NCBI RefSeq assembly: GCF_020618415.1
Contig: NZ_CP085344.1
Location: 1,759,001 to 1,823,000 of the forward strand
Length of the DNA stretch: 64,000 nucleotides
From: Cupriavidus sp. MP-37
Lineage (GTDB): Bacteria > Pseudomonadota > Gammaproteobacteria > Burkholderiales > Burkholderiaceae
Direction of reading: 5' to 3'
Positions 1 through 7,494 of this stretch are shown in pieces. Within the stretch, counting starts at the first letter, position 1. The number at the start of each line of letters is the position of its first letter. A program made the position numbers and the translations under genes. The notes beneath the pieces were generated by a model. It did no database searches and was not told where the DNA came from. It was given only the letters and a program-made list of their open reading frames with translations.

Positions 1-106
1 GATCGAACTTTCACTCTGGCACATCGATGCCGTCGGTCAAGCGAGAGCCCCTTTGTTTTCTAGGCCGCGGCCTGGCTTGGCGGTAGATGGGCGGTGTTCA
101 TTCCAT

Positions 107-126
107 CTCTCCCGCAAGCGGGAGAG
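107..126. repeat. REP-like palindrome, copy 1
   Basis: This is a perfect palindrome with arms CTCTCCCGC and GCGGGAGAG around a 2-base AA centre. The same element occurs twice more at 16200-16317. Here it is a single copy just beyond the 3' end of the NlpC/P60 lipoprotein gene. It behaves like the dispersed intergenic palindromes of GC-rich proteobacteria; its mobility and function cannot be told from one window. Otherwise bases 1-166 hold no gene I can support. Confidence 0.7.
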
Positions 127-166
127 GGAGCACCCAAATGGTGATTCAAACTCCTGCGGCTACGCT

Positions 167-847
167 TCAGCGGTTGGCGAAGGCGGCGATGGGATCGTCG
201 TCGTCGGGCAGCGGCACCGGTTCCGGCACCAGGGGCGCCGGGGCGGGTGAGGGGGCAGGTGTCGCCGGTGCCGGCGGCAGGTTGACCGCACCGGACACCA
301 CGCGCCGCGCGCCGTTGTAGCGCGAGGCCCAGTAAGGCTTGCCCATGTCCTCCAGCCGCACGGTGCCGCCGGACGAGGGCGCATGGACAAAGCGGTTCTG
401 GCCGACGTAGATGCCGACGTGCGAGTTGGCGCGGCCGGTGGTGTTGAAGAACACCAGGTCGCCGGAAGCGACTTCGCTACGGTCGAGCGAGCTGCCGCGC
501 GTGCCCATGGCCTCGGTGGTGCGCGGCAGGTTGACGTTTGCCGCGCGCGCGACCACATAGCGCACCAGCCCGCTGCAGTCGAAGCCGGCATCCGGCGTGT
601 TGCCGCCGTAGCGGTATGGCGTGCCGACCAGCGACATCGCCTGGATCGAGATTTCCTCCAGTCCCGCGCTGGGATCGACCATGGACTTGCCGGGCGCACG
701 CGGCGGGCCGCCATGGCGGGACGGTGGCGCGCTCGCGCACGCCGCCAGCAGCAGTGCGGCGGCGCAGAGCAGCGGCAGGCCGGCCCGGACAAGCGGACCC
801 GGCGCTGAGGGAGGATTGGAACAGCTGCTGGTACGGCGCAATGGCAT
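167..847 (-). CDS. NlpC/P60 (C40) cell-wall peptidase lipoprotein
   Basis: This 226-residue protein is predicted to cut peptidoglycan stem peptides from the periplasmic face of the envelope. The N-terminus has a hydrophobic stretch ending in a lipobox with Cys37 (LAAC). The NlpC/P60 domain spans roughly residues 64-185, with the catalytic Cys91 in DCSGLV, His143 in NSHVGIY and a second conserved His155. The tail from about 190 to 214 is Pro/Ala-rich and probably disordered. The start is the only upstream ATG giving a complete lipoprotein signal, although its ribosome site is weak. It is similar in architecture to Spr/MepS-type endopeptidases; the exact bond cleaved is not predictable. Confidence 0.85.
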   Translation of the reverse strand: MPLRRTSSCSNPPSAPGPLVRAGLPLLCAAALLLAACASAPPSRHGGPPRAPGKSMVDPSAGLEEISIQAMSLVGTPYRYGGNTPDAGFDCSGLVRYVVARAANVNLPRTTEAMGTRGSSLDRSEVASGDLVFFNTTGRANSHVGIYVGQNRFVHAPSSGGTVRLEDMGKPYWASRYNGARRVVSGAVNLPPAPATPAPSPAPAPLVPEPVPLPDDDDPIAAFANR

Positions 848-894
848 CCCTGGATTCCGGTCGCGGGCCTGCCCGCGCTCCGGAAGCCATGCCG

Positions 895-1302
895 CTACCA
901 GCGTAGCTGGGCGTTGCGCGTACCGGTGCTGAGCTTGATCGACTTGGGCTGGCCCTTGTAGCTGGCCTCGATATTGTAGCTGCCTTCGGGCGCACGTATC
1001 AGGCAGCGGGGCCCGGCGGCGCGGAAGGTTGCGACCTCCTGTTCGTCGCGTACCAGCCTGACCGCAACGTCGGACAGGAACTCGCCCGCGGCGCCCTGCG
1101 TGAACAGGATGCCGATATTGAAATCTTTCTCGCGCGCCGCCAGTGCCTGGCGCTCGTCTTCGGCGACACCGCCGCAGACATAGCTGACCGGACCCATGGT
1201 GCGGATCACCAGGTCGTCAGCCGCGGCGCTGGCCTGAAGCGGGCTGGCCAGCAACATGGCGGCGCCGATCAGCGCGGCCAGGCGGAGATGCTGTGGGTTC
1301 AT
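895..1302 (-). CDS. Small secreted protein of unknown function
   Basis: The 135-residue product begins with a clear Sec signal (about residues 1-26, ending near ASA-AADD) and should be periplasmic. I chose the ATG at 1302 because GGAGG lies six bases upstream; a longer reading to 1335 has no such support. The mature part has two cysteines (in YVCGG and PRCLI) that could form a disulfide, and a C-terminal segment EGSYNIEASYKGQPKSIKLS resembling the beta-rich carboxypeptidase-regulatory-like fold. I do not recognise a named family. It is co-directional with the lipoprotein gene downstream, 47 bases away, and may be co-transcribed with it. Confidence 0.7.
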   Translation of the reverse strand: MNPQHLRLAALIGAAMLLASPLQASAAADDLVIRTMGPVSYVCGGVAEDERQALAAREKDFNIGILFTQGAAGEFLSDVAVRLVRDEQEVATFRAAGPRCLIRAPEGSYNIEASYKGQPKSIKLSTGTRNAQLRW

Positions 1303-1434
1303 CGACGCCTCCAGTTTTGTGGTGCGGGACAACAAGCGGACGTGCGGACATCATAGCCGCATTGCGCTTGCCGATCACGACAGCGGGCCCGGGCGCCCGT
1401 CCGCGTGGAACGGTGCCCGGGCCCGCAGCCCGCG

Positions 1435-3138
1435 TCAGAGCACGTCGCCGGCGTGGTCGGCCAGGCGCGAGCGCTCGCCGCGCGCCAGCGTGATATGGCC
1501 GCTGTGGCTCCAGCCCTTGAAGCGGTCGACCACGTAGGTCAGGCCCGACGAGCCCTCGGTCAGGTAGGGCGTGTCGATCTGCGCGATATTGCCCAGGCAG
1601 ATGATCTTGGTGCCGGGGCCGGCGCGCGTCACCAGCGTCTTCATCTGCTTGGGCGTCAGGTTCTGCGCCTCGTCGATGATGACGAACTTGTTGACGAAGG
1701 TGCGGCCGCGCATGAAGTTCATGCTCTTGACCTTGATGCGCGAGCGGATCAGTTCCTGCGTCGCGGCGCGGCCCCAGTCGCCGGCGCTGTCGTCGCTCTT
1801 CTGCAGCACTTCGAGGTTGTCGTCGAATGCGCCCATCCATGGCTGCATCTTCTCTTCCTCGGTGCCGGGCAGGAAGCCGATGTCCTCGCCCACCGGCACG
1901 GTCGCGCGGGTGACGATGATCTCGTTGTAGAGCTTCTGGTCCAGCACCTGCTCCAGCCCGGCCGCCAGCGCCAGCAGCGTCTTGCCGGTGCCGGCCTGGC
2001 CCAGCAGCGTGACGAAGTCGATGTCCGGATTCATCAGCAGGTTGAGCGCGAAGTTCTGCTCGCGGTTGCGCGCGGTCACGCTCCACACGTTGTTCTTGTG
2101 GTGCGTGTAGTCCTTCAGCGTCTGCAGCAGCGCGGTCTTGCCGTTGATCTCCTTGACCTGCGCATAGAGCGGCAGGCTGCCGTCGACAGGCTCGAGGTAG
2201 ACGAACTGGTTGACCAGGAACGACGGCACCAGCGGACCGGTGAGCCGGTAGAACATGGCGCCGGACTTGGGATCCTGCCAGCTTTCGACGCCCTTGCCGT
2301 GCTTGGCCCAGAAATCGCCCGGCAGCTGCATCACGCCCGCGTAGAGCAGGTCCTTGTCTTCGAGGACCTGGTCGTTGAAGTAGTCTTCGGCCGGCAGGCC
2401 CAGCGCGCGCGCCTTGATGCGCATGTTGATGTCTTTCGACACCAGCACGACCTGGCGCTCGGGATATTGCTGCTGCAGCGCGCTGACCACGCCCAGGATC
2501 TGGTTGTCGGCCTTGCCCTGCGGCAGGCCTTCAGGCGCCTTGATGTCGTTCAGACGGGTCTGGAAGAACAGCTTGCCCTGCGCGTCGCGGTTGCCGAGCC
2601 GGGCCAGCGGCAGGCCTTCATCGAGCACGCCGTCGGTGCCGCCCACCAGCGAGTCGAGCGTGCGGCTGACCATGCGCGCGTTGCGCGCGACTTCGCTCAT
2701 GCCCTTCTTGTGGTTGTCCAGCTCTTCGAGCGTCATCATCGGCAGATAGATGTCGTGCTCTTCGAAGCGGAACAGCGAGGCCGGGTCGTGCATCAGCACG
2801 TTGGTGTCGAGCACGAACAGCTTGCTCGGGCCTTCGGCCTTGCGCGTGCGGCGCGTGGTGCCGGTCGACGGCTTGACCAGGCTCACCGGCGCGGCGGCGA
2901 CGGCCGGCGTCGATACGGCAGGCGTCTCGGTGCTGCGGGCGCGGGTGCCACCGGCGGCCCGGGCCTGGACTTCAGGCGCCTGGGTGTCGCCGGTCTCCAG
3001 CAATGCCACGCGCTCGAGCGCCGGCACAGGTTTCTTGCCCTGTGTGGCGGCTTTGGCCTTAGGCACCGCGGAAACCGGAGCAAACTCGCTCGGGTCCAGC
3101 AATTGGGCAGGCTTGGCGGGCATGGTAGGCAGCGGCAT
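1435..3138 (-). CDS. PIN-PhoH family ATPase (PhoH2 / YlaK type)
   Basis: The 567-residue protein fuses an N-terminal PIN nuclease domain (about residues 107-250, starting with LFVLDTNVLMHDP, including Asp111) to a C-terminal PhoH ATPase (about 355-560). Walker A is GQAGTGKT at 380-387 and Walker B is FVIIDEAQ at 485-492. In this family the ATPase drives 5'-3' RNA unwinding coupled to PIN cleavage; that role is family knowledge, not shown here. Residues 1-100 are low-complexity Pro/Ala/Thr. The start at 3138 follows an AAGGAAA site; an ATG five codons later is possible, and a longer reading to 3324 runs into untranslatable-looking leader. Confidence 0.85.
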   Translation of the reverse strand: MPLPTMPAKPAQLLDPSEFAPVSAVPKAKAATQGKKPVPALERVALLETGDTQAPEVQARAAGGTRARSTETPAVSTPAVAAAPVSLVKPSTGTTRRTRKAEGPSKLFVLDTNVLMHDPASLFRFEEHDIYLPMMTLEELDNHKKGMSEVARNARMVSRTLDSLVGGTDGVLDEGLPLARLGNRDAQGKLFFQTRLNDIKAPEGLPQGKADNQILGVVSALQQQYPERQVVLVSKDINMRIKARALGLPAEDYFNDQVLEDKDLLYAGVMQLPGDFWAKHGKGVESWQDPKSGAMFYRLTGPLVPSFLVNQFVYLEPVDGSLPLYAQVKEINGKTALLQTLKDYTHHKNNVWSVTARNREQNFALNLLMNPDIDFVTLLGQAGTGKTLLALAAGLEQVLDQKLYNEIIVTRATVPVGEDIGFLPGTEEEKMQPWMGAFDDNLEVLQKSDDSAGDWGRAATQELIRSRIKVKSMNFMRGRTFVNKFVIIDEAQNLTPKQMKTLVTRAGPGTKIICLGNIAQIDTPYLTEGSSGLTYVVDRFKGWSHSGHITLARGERSRLADHAGDVL

Positions 3139-3308
3139 GCTTGGCTTTCCTTTCAGGGGGACAAGAAGGGGGCGGGAATGTCCGGTCCGCGGCGCGGCGC
3201 GAGCTCGGCTGAGTCCGACGTGCTGGACACGGCGAGGCGGAGCCTGGCCGGGACATGCATGCGCGAGGCACCCGGCGCGGACAAACATGAGGACAGGCGT
3301 GGCTGCAA

Positions 3309-3348
3309 ACAAAAAAGCCGCCATGCCTGCGGAACAGGGTTGGCGGCT
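3309..3348 (-). terminator. Rho-independent terminator reading leftward
   Basis: An 8-bp perfect stem (AGCCGCCA at 3316-3323 pairing with TGGCGGCT at 3341-3348) is followed, on the minus strand, by TTTTTTG. It lies 220 bases beyond the peroxiredoxin stop codon and just before the phoH coding start, so it separates the two transcripts and defines the 3' end of whatever RNA covers 3349-3568. Confidence 0.85.
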
Positions 3349-3520
3349 CTTGGGCGGACTGCCGACATGGCAGGTCCGCTACCGGCCTGTGGCACGAAGC
3401 GCCTGGGCCGGGGAGTCGAAACAGCGTGGCATCCGGAATCTGAACTCATTACGGGCCAATGTATCCGAAGGCTTTGGGTTTGGCAATTGGGTTTCCCAAC
3501 CTTTGCCACGGTATGCCACG
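3316..3520 (-). ncRNA. Candidate structured RNA or structured 3' UTR
   Basis: The 430-base gap between peroxiredoxin and phoH carries a chain of strong stems on the minus strand. An 8-bp long-range helix pairs 3513-3520 with 3425-3432 and encloses a bulged hairpin at 3481-3508 (outer TGGCAA/TTGCCA, inner TTGGG/CCCAA, 3-base loop). A hairpin follows at 3382-3411 (CCGGCC/GGCCGG plus an inner GGC/GCC), then one at 3354-3379 (GCGGAC and TGCC paired with GGCA and GTCCGC, one bulged base). The terminator hairpin closes the series. There is no open frame of interest inside. I see no clear promoter upstream, so it may be processed from the peroxiredoxin transcript. It does not match tRNA, tmRNA, SRP or RNase P RNA signatures that I know. 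Confidence 0.35.
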
Positions 3521-3568
3521 GCGCGTCCGGATCGAGTCCGTTACGGGCAACGGCGCGCCGACGAAGCT

Positions 3569-4033
3569 TCAGATGGCGCGCACGATCTCCAGCACTTCGT
3601 CGACATGGTTGGGCACCTTGATGCCGCGCAGCTCGTGTCGCAGGATGCCCTTGCCGTCGATGACAAAGGTGCTGCGCTCGATGCCGCGGTGCTCCTTGCC
3701 ATAGAGCTTTTTCATCTTGATGACATCGAACAATGTGCACACATTGTCGTCGGCATCGGAGATCAGTTCGAACGGCAGTTCGAGCTTGGCCTTGAAGTTT
3801 TCATGCGAGCGCAGGCTGTCGCGCGAGATGCCGAATACCTGCACGCCCGCCTTCTCGAAATCTTCATACTGGTCGCGGAAGTTCATCGCCTCCGTGGTGC
3901 AGCCCGGCGTGTTGTCCTTCGGATAGAAGTACAGCACCACCGTCTTGCCGCGGTAGTCGGCCAGGCGGAAGGTGGCGTCGCCGGTCATCGGCGCGCTGAA
4001 GTCGGGGATGGCCTTGTTGAGACTGACGGTCAT
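3569..4033 (-). CDS. bcp: Thioredoxin-dependent peroxiredoxin, Bcp/PrxQ family
   Basis: This 154-residue cytoplasmic peroxiredoxin reduces hydroperoxides. The peroxidatic cysteine is Cys45 in TPGCTTEA, the typical Bcp active site. The resolving cysteine usually found five residues later is absent (Met50), so the protein falls in the subgroup that resolves through another thiol; Cys99 in DNVCTLF is the only other cysteine. Length and the closing residues are normal for the family. The gene is monocistronic in appearance, with its own ATG after GGAGCCAC. A structured stretch and terminator follow its stop codon. Confidence 0.9.
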   Translation of the reverse strand: MTVSLNKAIPDFSAPMTGDATFRLADYRGKTVVLYFYPKDNTPGCTTEAMNFRDQYEDFEKAGVQVFGISRDSLRSHENFKAKLELPFELISDADDNVCTLFDVIKMKKLYGKEHRGIERSTFVIDGKGILRHELRGIKVPNHVDEVLEIVRAI

Positions 4034-4175
4034 GCTTGTGGCTCCTTGGGGGAGGGGCAGGGATCGGTGAGATCGTAGGAATCGGGAGAGGGGCTGCCGC
4101 CTCAGCGCGAGCAGATTGGGGCGCCTCGCGCAGACTTCAAGCGTGGCGACTGCTCAACTTTCGCCGGGGCCCGCG

Positions 4176-4559
4176 TCAGGCGGCCTCGGGCTCGAGCAGC
4201 AGCACCGCCGCCACCTTGCGGCCCTCGGCCATCAGGATGTTGTAGGTGCGGCACGCCGCCTGCATGTCCATGGCGTCGACCCCGACATGGCGGCGCGCCA
4301 GCGACGCCGTCAGGCGCGGGTGCGGAAAGCGCAGCCGCGCGCCGGTGCCGAGCAGCACCACTTCGGGCCCCAGCTCGGACAGCTGCTCGAAATGCGCGGG
4401 CTCCAGGTCTTCGAAACGGTCGACCGGCCAGGGCCGGACTTCGCCCTCCGGCATGACCAGCACCGAGTTGGTGTGCCGGACGAGGTTGATTTCGATATAC
4501 CCGGGCCCGTAGGCCGTGACGGTGTTGAGCGACTGGGGCTGGTCGGCGTGGAGTTTCAC
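4176..4559 (-). CDS. Mth938-like (DUF498) domain protein
   Basis: The 127-residue protein has the features of the small Mth938 / NDUFAF3-like family: YIEINLVRHTNSVLVMPEG near the N-terminus, PEVVLLGTGARLRFPHP in the middle, and GVDAMDMQAACRTYNILMAEGR near the end. The bacterial role is unknown; the eukaryotic relative assists complex I assembly. The start is a GTG at 4559, because the family sequence begins at VKLHADQPQ; the frame is open further upstream but reads into the promoter region of alaA. No strong ribosome site precedes the GTG. Confidence 0.8.
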   Translation of the reverse strand: MKLHADQPQSLNTVTAYGPGYIEINLVRHTNSVLVMPEGEVRPWPVDRFEDLEPAHFEQLSELGPEVVLLGTGARLRFPHPRLTASLARRHVGVDAMDMQAACRTYNILMAEGRKVAAVLLLEPEAA

Positions 4560-4710
4560 TTGGGGGTCTCGGCGGTGGCCGCCGCGGGCTGGCGGGCCGG
4601 TCCGCGGGGCGGATGGCCGGCGGGCCGGGCGGGCAATGGACGGGTGACAGCGTGCAGGCGGCCGCGGTGCGCGCGGACAGCGCACGCTGCAATGCAAGAA
4701 TCCCTGCCGA

Positions 4711-4745
4711 AGTCTGTCATAATCCGATAAATTATAGCTTTTGCC
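4711..4745. promoter_or_regulatory. AT-rich divergent promoter region
   Basis: The 317-base gap between the Mth938-like gene (minus) and the aminotransferase (plus) holds one sharply AT-rich patch. It contains a perfect TATAAT on the minus strand (bases 4736-4731) and CATAAT on the plus strand (4718-4723). A matching -35 box is not obvious for either. The patch is the most likely origin of both divergent transcripts. Nothing else is seen in the gap. Confidence 0.4.
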
Positions 4746-4876
4746 TCCCTGTCTGCCACGTTTGCGTTGCATCGCAGCGGACGGCGCCTCCGCCTTCGTT
4801 CGATTCGCCCCGAGATTCGCCCCGATTCCCAGTCCGGTGCCGCCGACGCGGCACGCCACGCTTGCCCGACATCGCC

Positions 4877-6112
4877 GTGAAACCCATCCAGAAATCCAAC
4901 AAACTCAATAACGTTTGCTACGACATCCGCGGGCCGGTGCTGGAAAAGGCCAAGCAGATGGAGGAAGAAGGGCACAAGATCATCAAGCTGAATATCGGCA
5001 ACCTGGCCGTGTTCGGCTTCGATGCGCCGGAGGAAATTCAGCAGGACATGATGCGAAACCTGCCGAATTCGGCAGGTTATTCCGATTCCAAGGGCATTTT
5101 CGCCGCGCGCAAGGCGATCATGCACTATACCCAGCAAAAAAATATCGAAGGCGTCGGCCTGGATGATATCTATGTCGGCAACGGCGCCTCCGAGCTGATC
5201 GTGATGGCCGTCAACGCGCTGCTCAATACCGGCGACGAAGTGCTGGTGCCGGCGCCGGACTACCCGTTGTGGACCGCCGCGGTGAGCCTGTCGGGCGGCA
5301 CCCCGGTGCATTACATCTGCGACGAGTCCAATGACTGGATGCCCGATCCGGCCGACATCCGCGCGCGCATCACGCCGCATAGCAAGGCCATCGTCATCAT
5401 CAACCCGAACAACCCCACCGGGGCGCTGTACTCGGATGAACTGCTGCTGGAGATCGTCGCGATCGCACGCGAGCATGGCCTGATCATCTTCGCCGACGAG
5501 ATCTACGACAAGGTCCTGTACGACGGCAATACCCACACCTCGATCGCCTCGCTGTCGACCGACGTGCTGACGGTGACCTTCAACGGCCTGTCGAAGAACT
5601 ACCGCTCGTGCGGCTACCGCGCCGGCTGGATGGTGGTGTCGGGCGACAAGCGCCCGGCCATCGACTACATCGAGGGCCTGAACATGCTGTCGTCGATGCG
5701 GCTGTGCGCCAACGTGCCGGGCCAGTGGGCGATCCAGACCGCGCTGGGCGGTTACCAGAGCATCAACGACCTGGTCAACGAAGGCGGGCGCCTGCGCCGC
5801 CAGCGCGACCTGGCCTACGAACTGATCACCGCGATTCCAGGCGTGACCTGCGTCAAGCCCAAGGCCGCGCTGTACCTGTTCCCGAAGCTGGACCTGTCGA
5901 TGTACCCGGTGCAGGACGACCAGGAGTTCATCTATGAACTGCTGCAGGAGTCCAAGGTGCTGCTGGTGCAGGGCTCGGGCTTCAACTGGGCCAGGCCCGA
6001 CCATTTCCGCATCGTGTTCCTGCCGCACGAGGAAGACCTGCGCGAGGCCATCGGCCGCATCGCGCGCTTCCTCGAGGCCTACCGAAAACGCCACGGCAAG
6101 GCAGCGGCCTGA
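4877..6112 (+). CDS. alaA: PLP-dependent aminotransferase, AlaA type
   Basis: This 411-residue fold-type I aminotransferase closely follows the E. coli AlaA pattern (glutamate-pyruvate transamination) from KSNKLNNVCYDIRGP through ARPDHFRIVFLP. The PLP lysine is Lys240 in FNGLSKNYR; NPNNPTGA and the Asp of FADEIYDK contact the cofactor. The GTG at 4877 matches where family members begin (VKPIQKS); a TTG five codons upstream is an alternative. Residues 41-48 read GNLAVFGF, where the family usually has GNPAPFGF. It precedes hom and thrC by 49 bases and probably shares their transcript, linking alanine and threonine metabolism. Confidence 0.85.
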   Translation: MKPIQKSNKLNNVCYDIRGPVLEKAKQMEEEGHKIIKLNIGNLAVFGFDAPEEIQQDMMRNLPNSAGYSDSKGIFAARKAIMHYTQQKNIEGVGLDDIYVGNGASELIVMAVNALLNTGDEVLVPAPDYPLWTAAVSLSGGTPVHYICDESNDWMPDPADIRARITPHSKAIVIINPNNPTGALYSDELLLEIVAIAREHGLIIFADEIYDKVLYDGNTHTSIASLSTDVLTVTFNGLSKNYRSCGYRAGWMVVSGDKRPAIDYIEGLNMLSSMRLCANVPGQWAIQTALGGYQSINDLVNEGGRLRRQRDLAYELITAIPGVTCVKPKAALYLFPKLDLSMYPVQDDQEFIYELLQESKVLLVQGSGFNWARPDHFRIVFLPHEEDLREAIGRIARFLEAYRKRHGKAAA

Positions 6113-6161
6113 TCCGGCCGGCCGCGCCGCAACCCATCCTTAGCAACTCAGAAGATTGTCC

Positions 6162-7472
6162 ATGAACCCCATCAAAGTTGGCCTGCTCGGCATCGGTACC
6201 GTCGGTAGCGGCACGTTCAACGTGCTCAAGCGCAACCAGGAAGAAATTCGCCGCCGCGCCGGCCGCGGCATCGAGATCGCCGTGGTGGCCGATCTCAACA
6301 CCGAACGCGCGCGCGAGCTGACCAACGGGGAAGTGGAGATCGTCAGCGACGCCAACGCGGTGGTCAACCGGCCGGACATCGATATCGTCATCGAACTGAT
6401 CGGCGGCTACGGCATCGCGCGCGAGCTGGTGCTCAAGGCGATCGAGAACGGCAAGCACGTGGTCACCGCCAACAAGGCGCTGCTGGCCGTGCACGGCAAC
6501 GAGATCTTCGAGGCCGCGCGCAAGAAGGGCGTGATCGTCGCGTTCGAGGCCGCGGTGGCCGGCGGCATCCCCATCATCAAGGCGTTGCGCGAAGGCCTGA
6601 CCGCCAACCGCATCCAGTGGATCGCCGGCATCATCAACGGCACCACCAACTTCATCCTGTCCGAGATGCGCGACAAGGGCCTGGATTTCGACGCGGTGCT
6701 GAAGGAAGCGCAGCAGCTGGGCTACGCCGAGGCCGACCCGACCTTCGACATCGAGGGCGTCGATGCCGCGCACAAGGTCACGCTGATGAGCGCGATCGCC
6801 TTCGGCATGCCGGTGCAGTTCGACCGCGCCCACGTCGAAGGCATCACCAGGCTGTCGGCCACCGACATCAAGTATGCCGAGGAACTGGGCTACCGCATCA
6901 AGCTGCTGGGCATCACCCGCCGCCGCGACGACGGCGTCGAGCTGCGCGTGCATCCGACCCTGGTGCCGGCCACGCGCCTGATCGCCAATGTCGAAGGCGC
7001 GATGAACGCGGTGCTGGTGCAGGGCGATGCCGTGGGCGCGACGCTCTACTACGGCAAGGGCGCCGGCGCCGAGCCGACCGCCTCGGCGGTGATCGCCGAC
7101 CTGGTCGACGTGACCCGCCTGCACACCGCCGACCCCGAGCACCGCGTGCCGCACCTGGCATTCCAGCCGGATGAGCTGTCGAGCGTGCCGGTGCTGCCGA
7201 TCGAAGAGATCAACAGCTCGTACTACCTGCGCATGCGCGTGTCCGACGAGACCGGCGTGCTGGCCGAGATCACGCGCATCCTGGCCGAGGGCGGCATCTC
7301 GATCGACGCCATGCTGCAGAAGGAATCGCGAGAAGGCGAGCCGCAGACCGACATCATCATCCTGACGCACATCACGCGCGAGAAGCACGTCAACGCTGCC
7401 ATCGCCAGGATCGAGGCGCTGCAGACGGTGCTGTCCGCCGTGACGCGCCTGCGCATGGAAGAACTGAACTGA
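6162..7472 (+). CDS. hom: Homoserine dehydrogenase
   Basis: The 436-residue enzyme reduces aspartate semialdehyde to homoserine with NAD(P)H, at the branch to threonine and methionine. The nucleotide-binding loop is GIGTVGSG (residues 10-17). The conserved catalytic-region lysine is Lys105 in TANKALLA, followed by GGIPIIK and GIINGTTNFIL. The C-terminal ACT domain begins near residue 352 (YYLRMRVSDETGVLAEI) and is the usual site of threonine feedback. The ATG at 6162 is preferred to the TTG two codons earlier. No aspartokinase domain is present, so this is the monofunctional form. thrC follows after 22 bases. Confidence 0.96.
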   Translation: MNPIKVGLLGIGTVGSGTFNVLKRNQEEIRRRAGRGIEIAVVADLNTERARELTNGEVEIVSDANAVVNRPDIDIVIELIGGYGIARELVLKAIENGKHVVTANKALLAVHGNEIFEAARKKGVIVAFEAAVAGGIPIIKALREGLTANRIQWIAGIINGTTNFILSEMRDKGLDFDAVLKEAQQLGYAEADPTFDIEGVDAAHKVTLMSAIAFGMPVQFDRAHVEGITRLSATDIKYAEELGYRIKLLGITRRRDDGVELRVHPTLVPATRLIANVEGAMNAVLVQGDAVGATLYYGKGAGAEPTASAVIADLVDVTRLHTADPEHRVPHLAFQPDELSSVPVLPIEEINSSYYLRMRVSDETGVLAEITRILAEGGISIDAMLQKESREGEPQTDIIILTHITREKHVNAAIARIEALQTVLSAVTRLRMEELN

Positions 7473-7494
7473 GCGCCGCCACCGTACCGCACCC

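Noticed and set aside
3400..3445. A T-arm-like TTCGACTCC on the minus strand, suggesting a tRNA or tmRNA end
   Set aside because: No acceptor, D or anticodon arms can be fitted around it and no CCA end follows. It is part of the larger structured stretch.
1405..3621. A 738-codon open frame on the plus strand across phoH
   Set aside because: It is antisense to a gene with clear PIN and PhoH motifs. Its composition (His, Gln, Leu, Val, Arg repeats) is that of a GC-rich mirror frame, with no recognisable domain or ribosome site.
4877..4920. An upstream start at 4613 giving a 499-residue aminotransferase
   Set aside because: The extra residues are Arg/Pro-rich, cross the AT-rich promoter patch and have no counterpart in AlaA-type enzymes.
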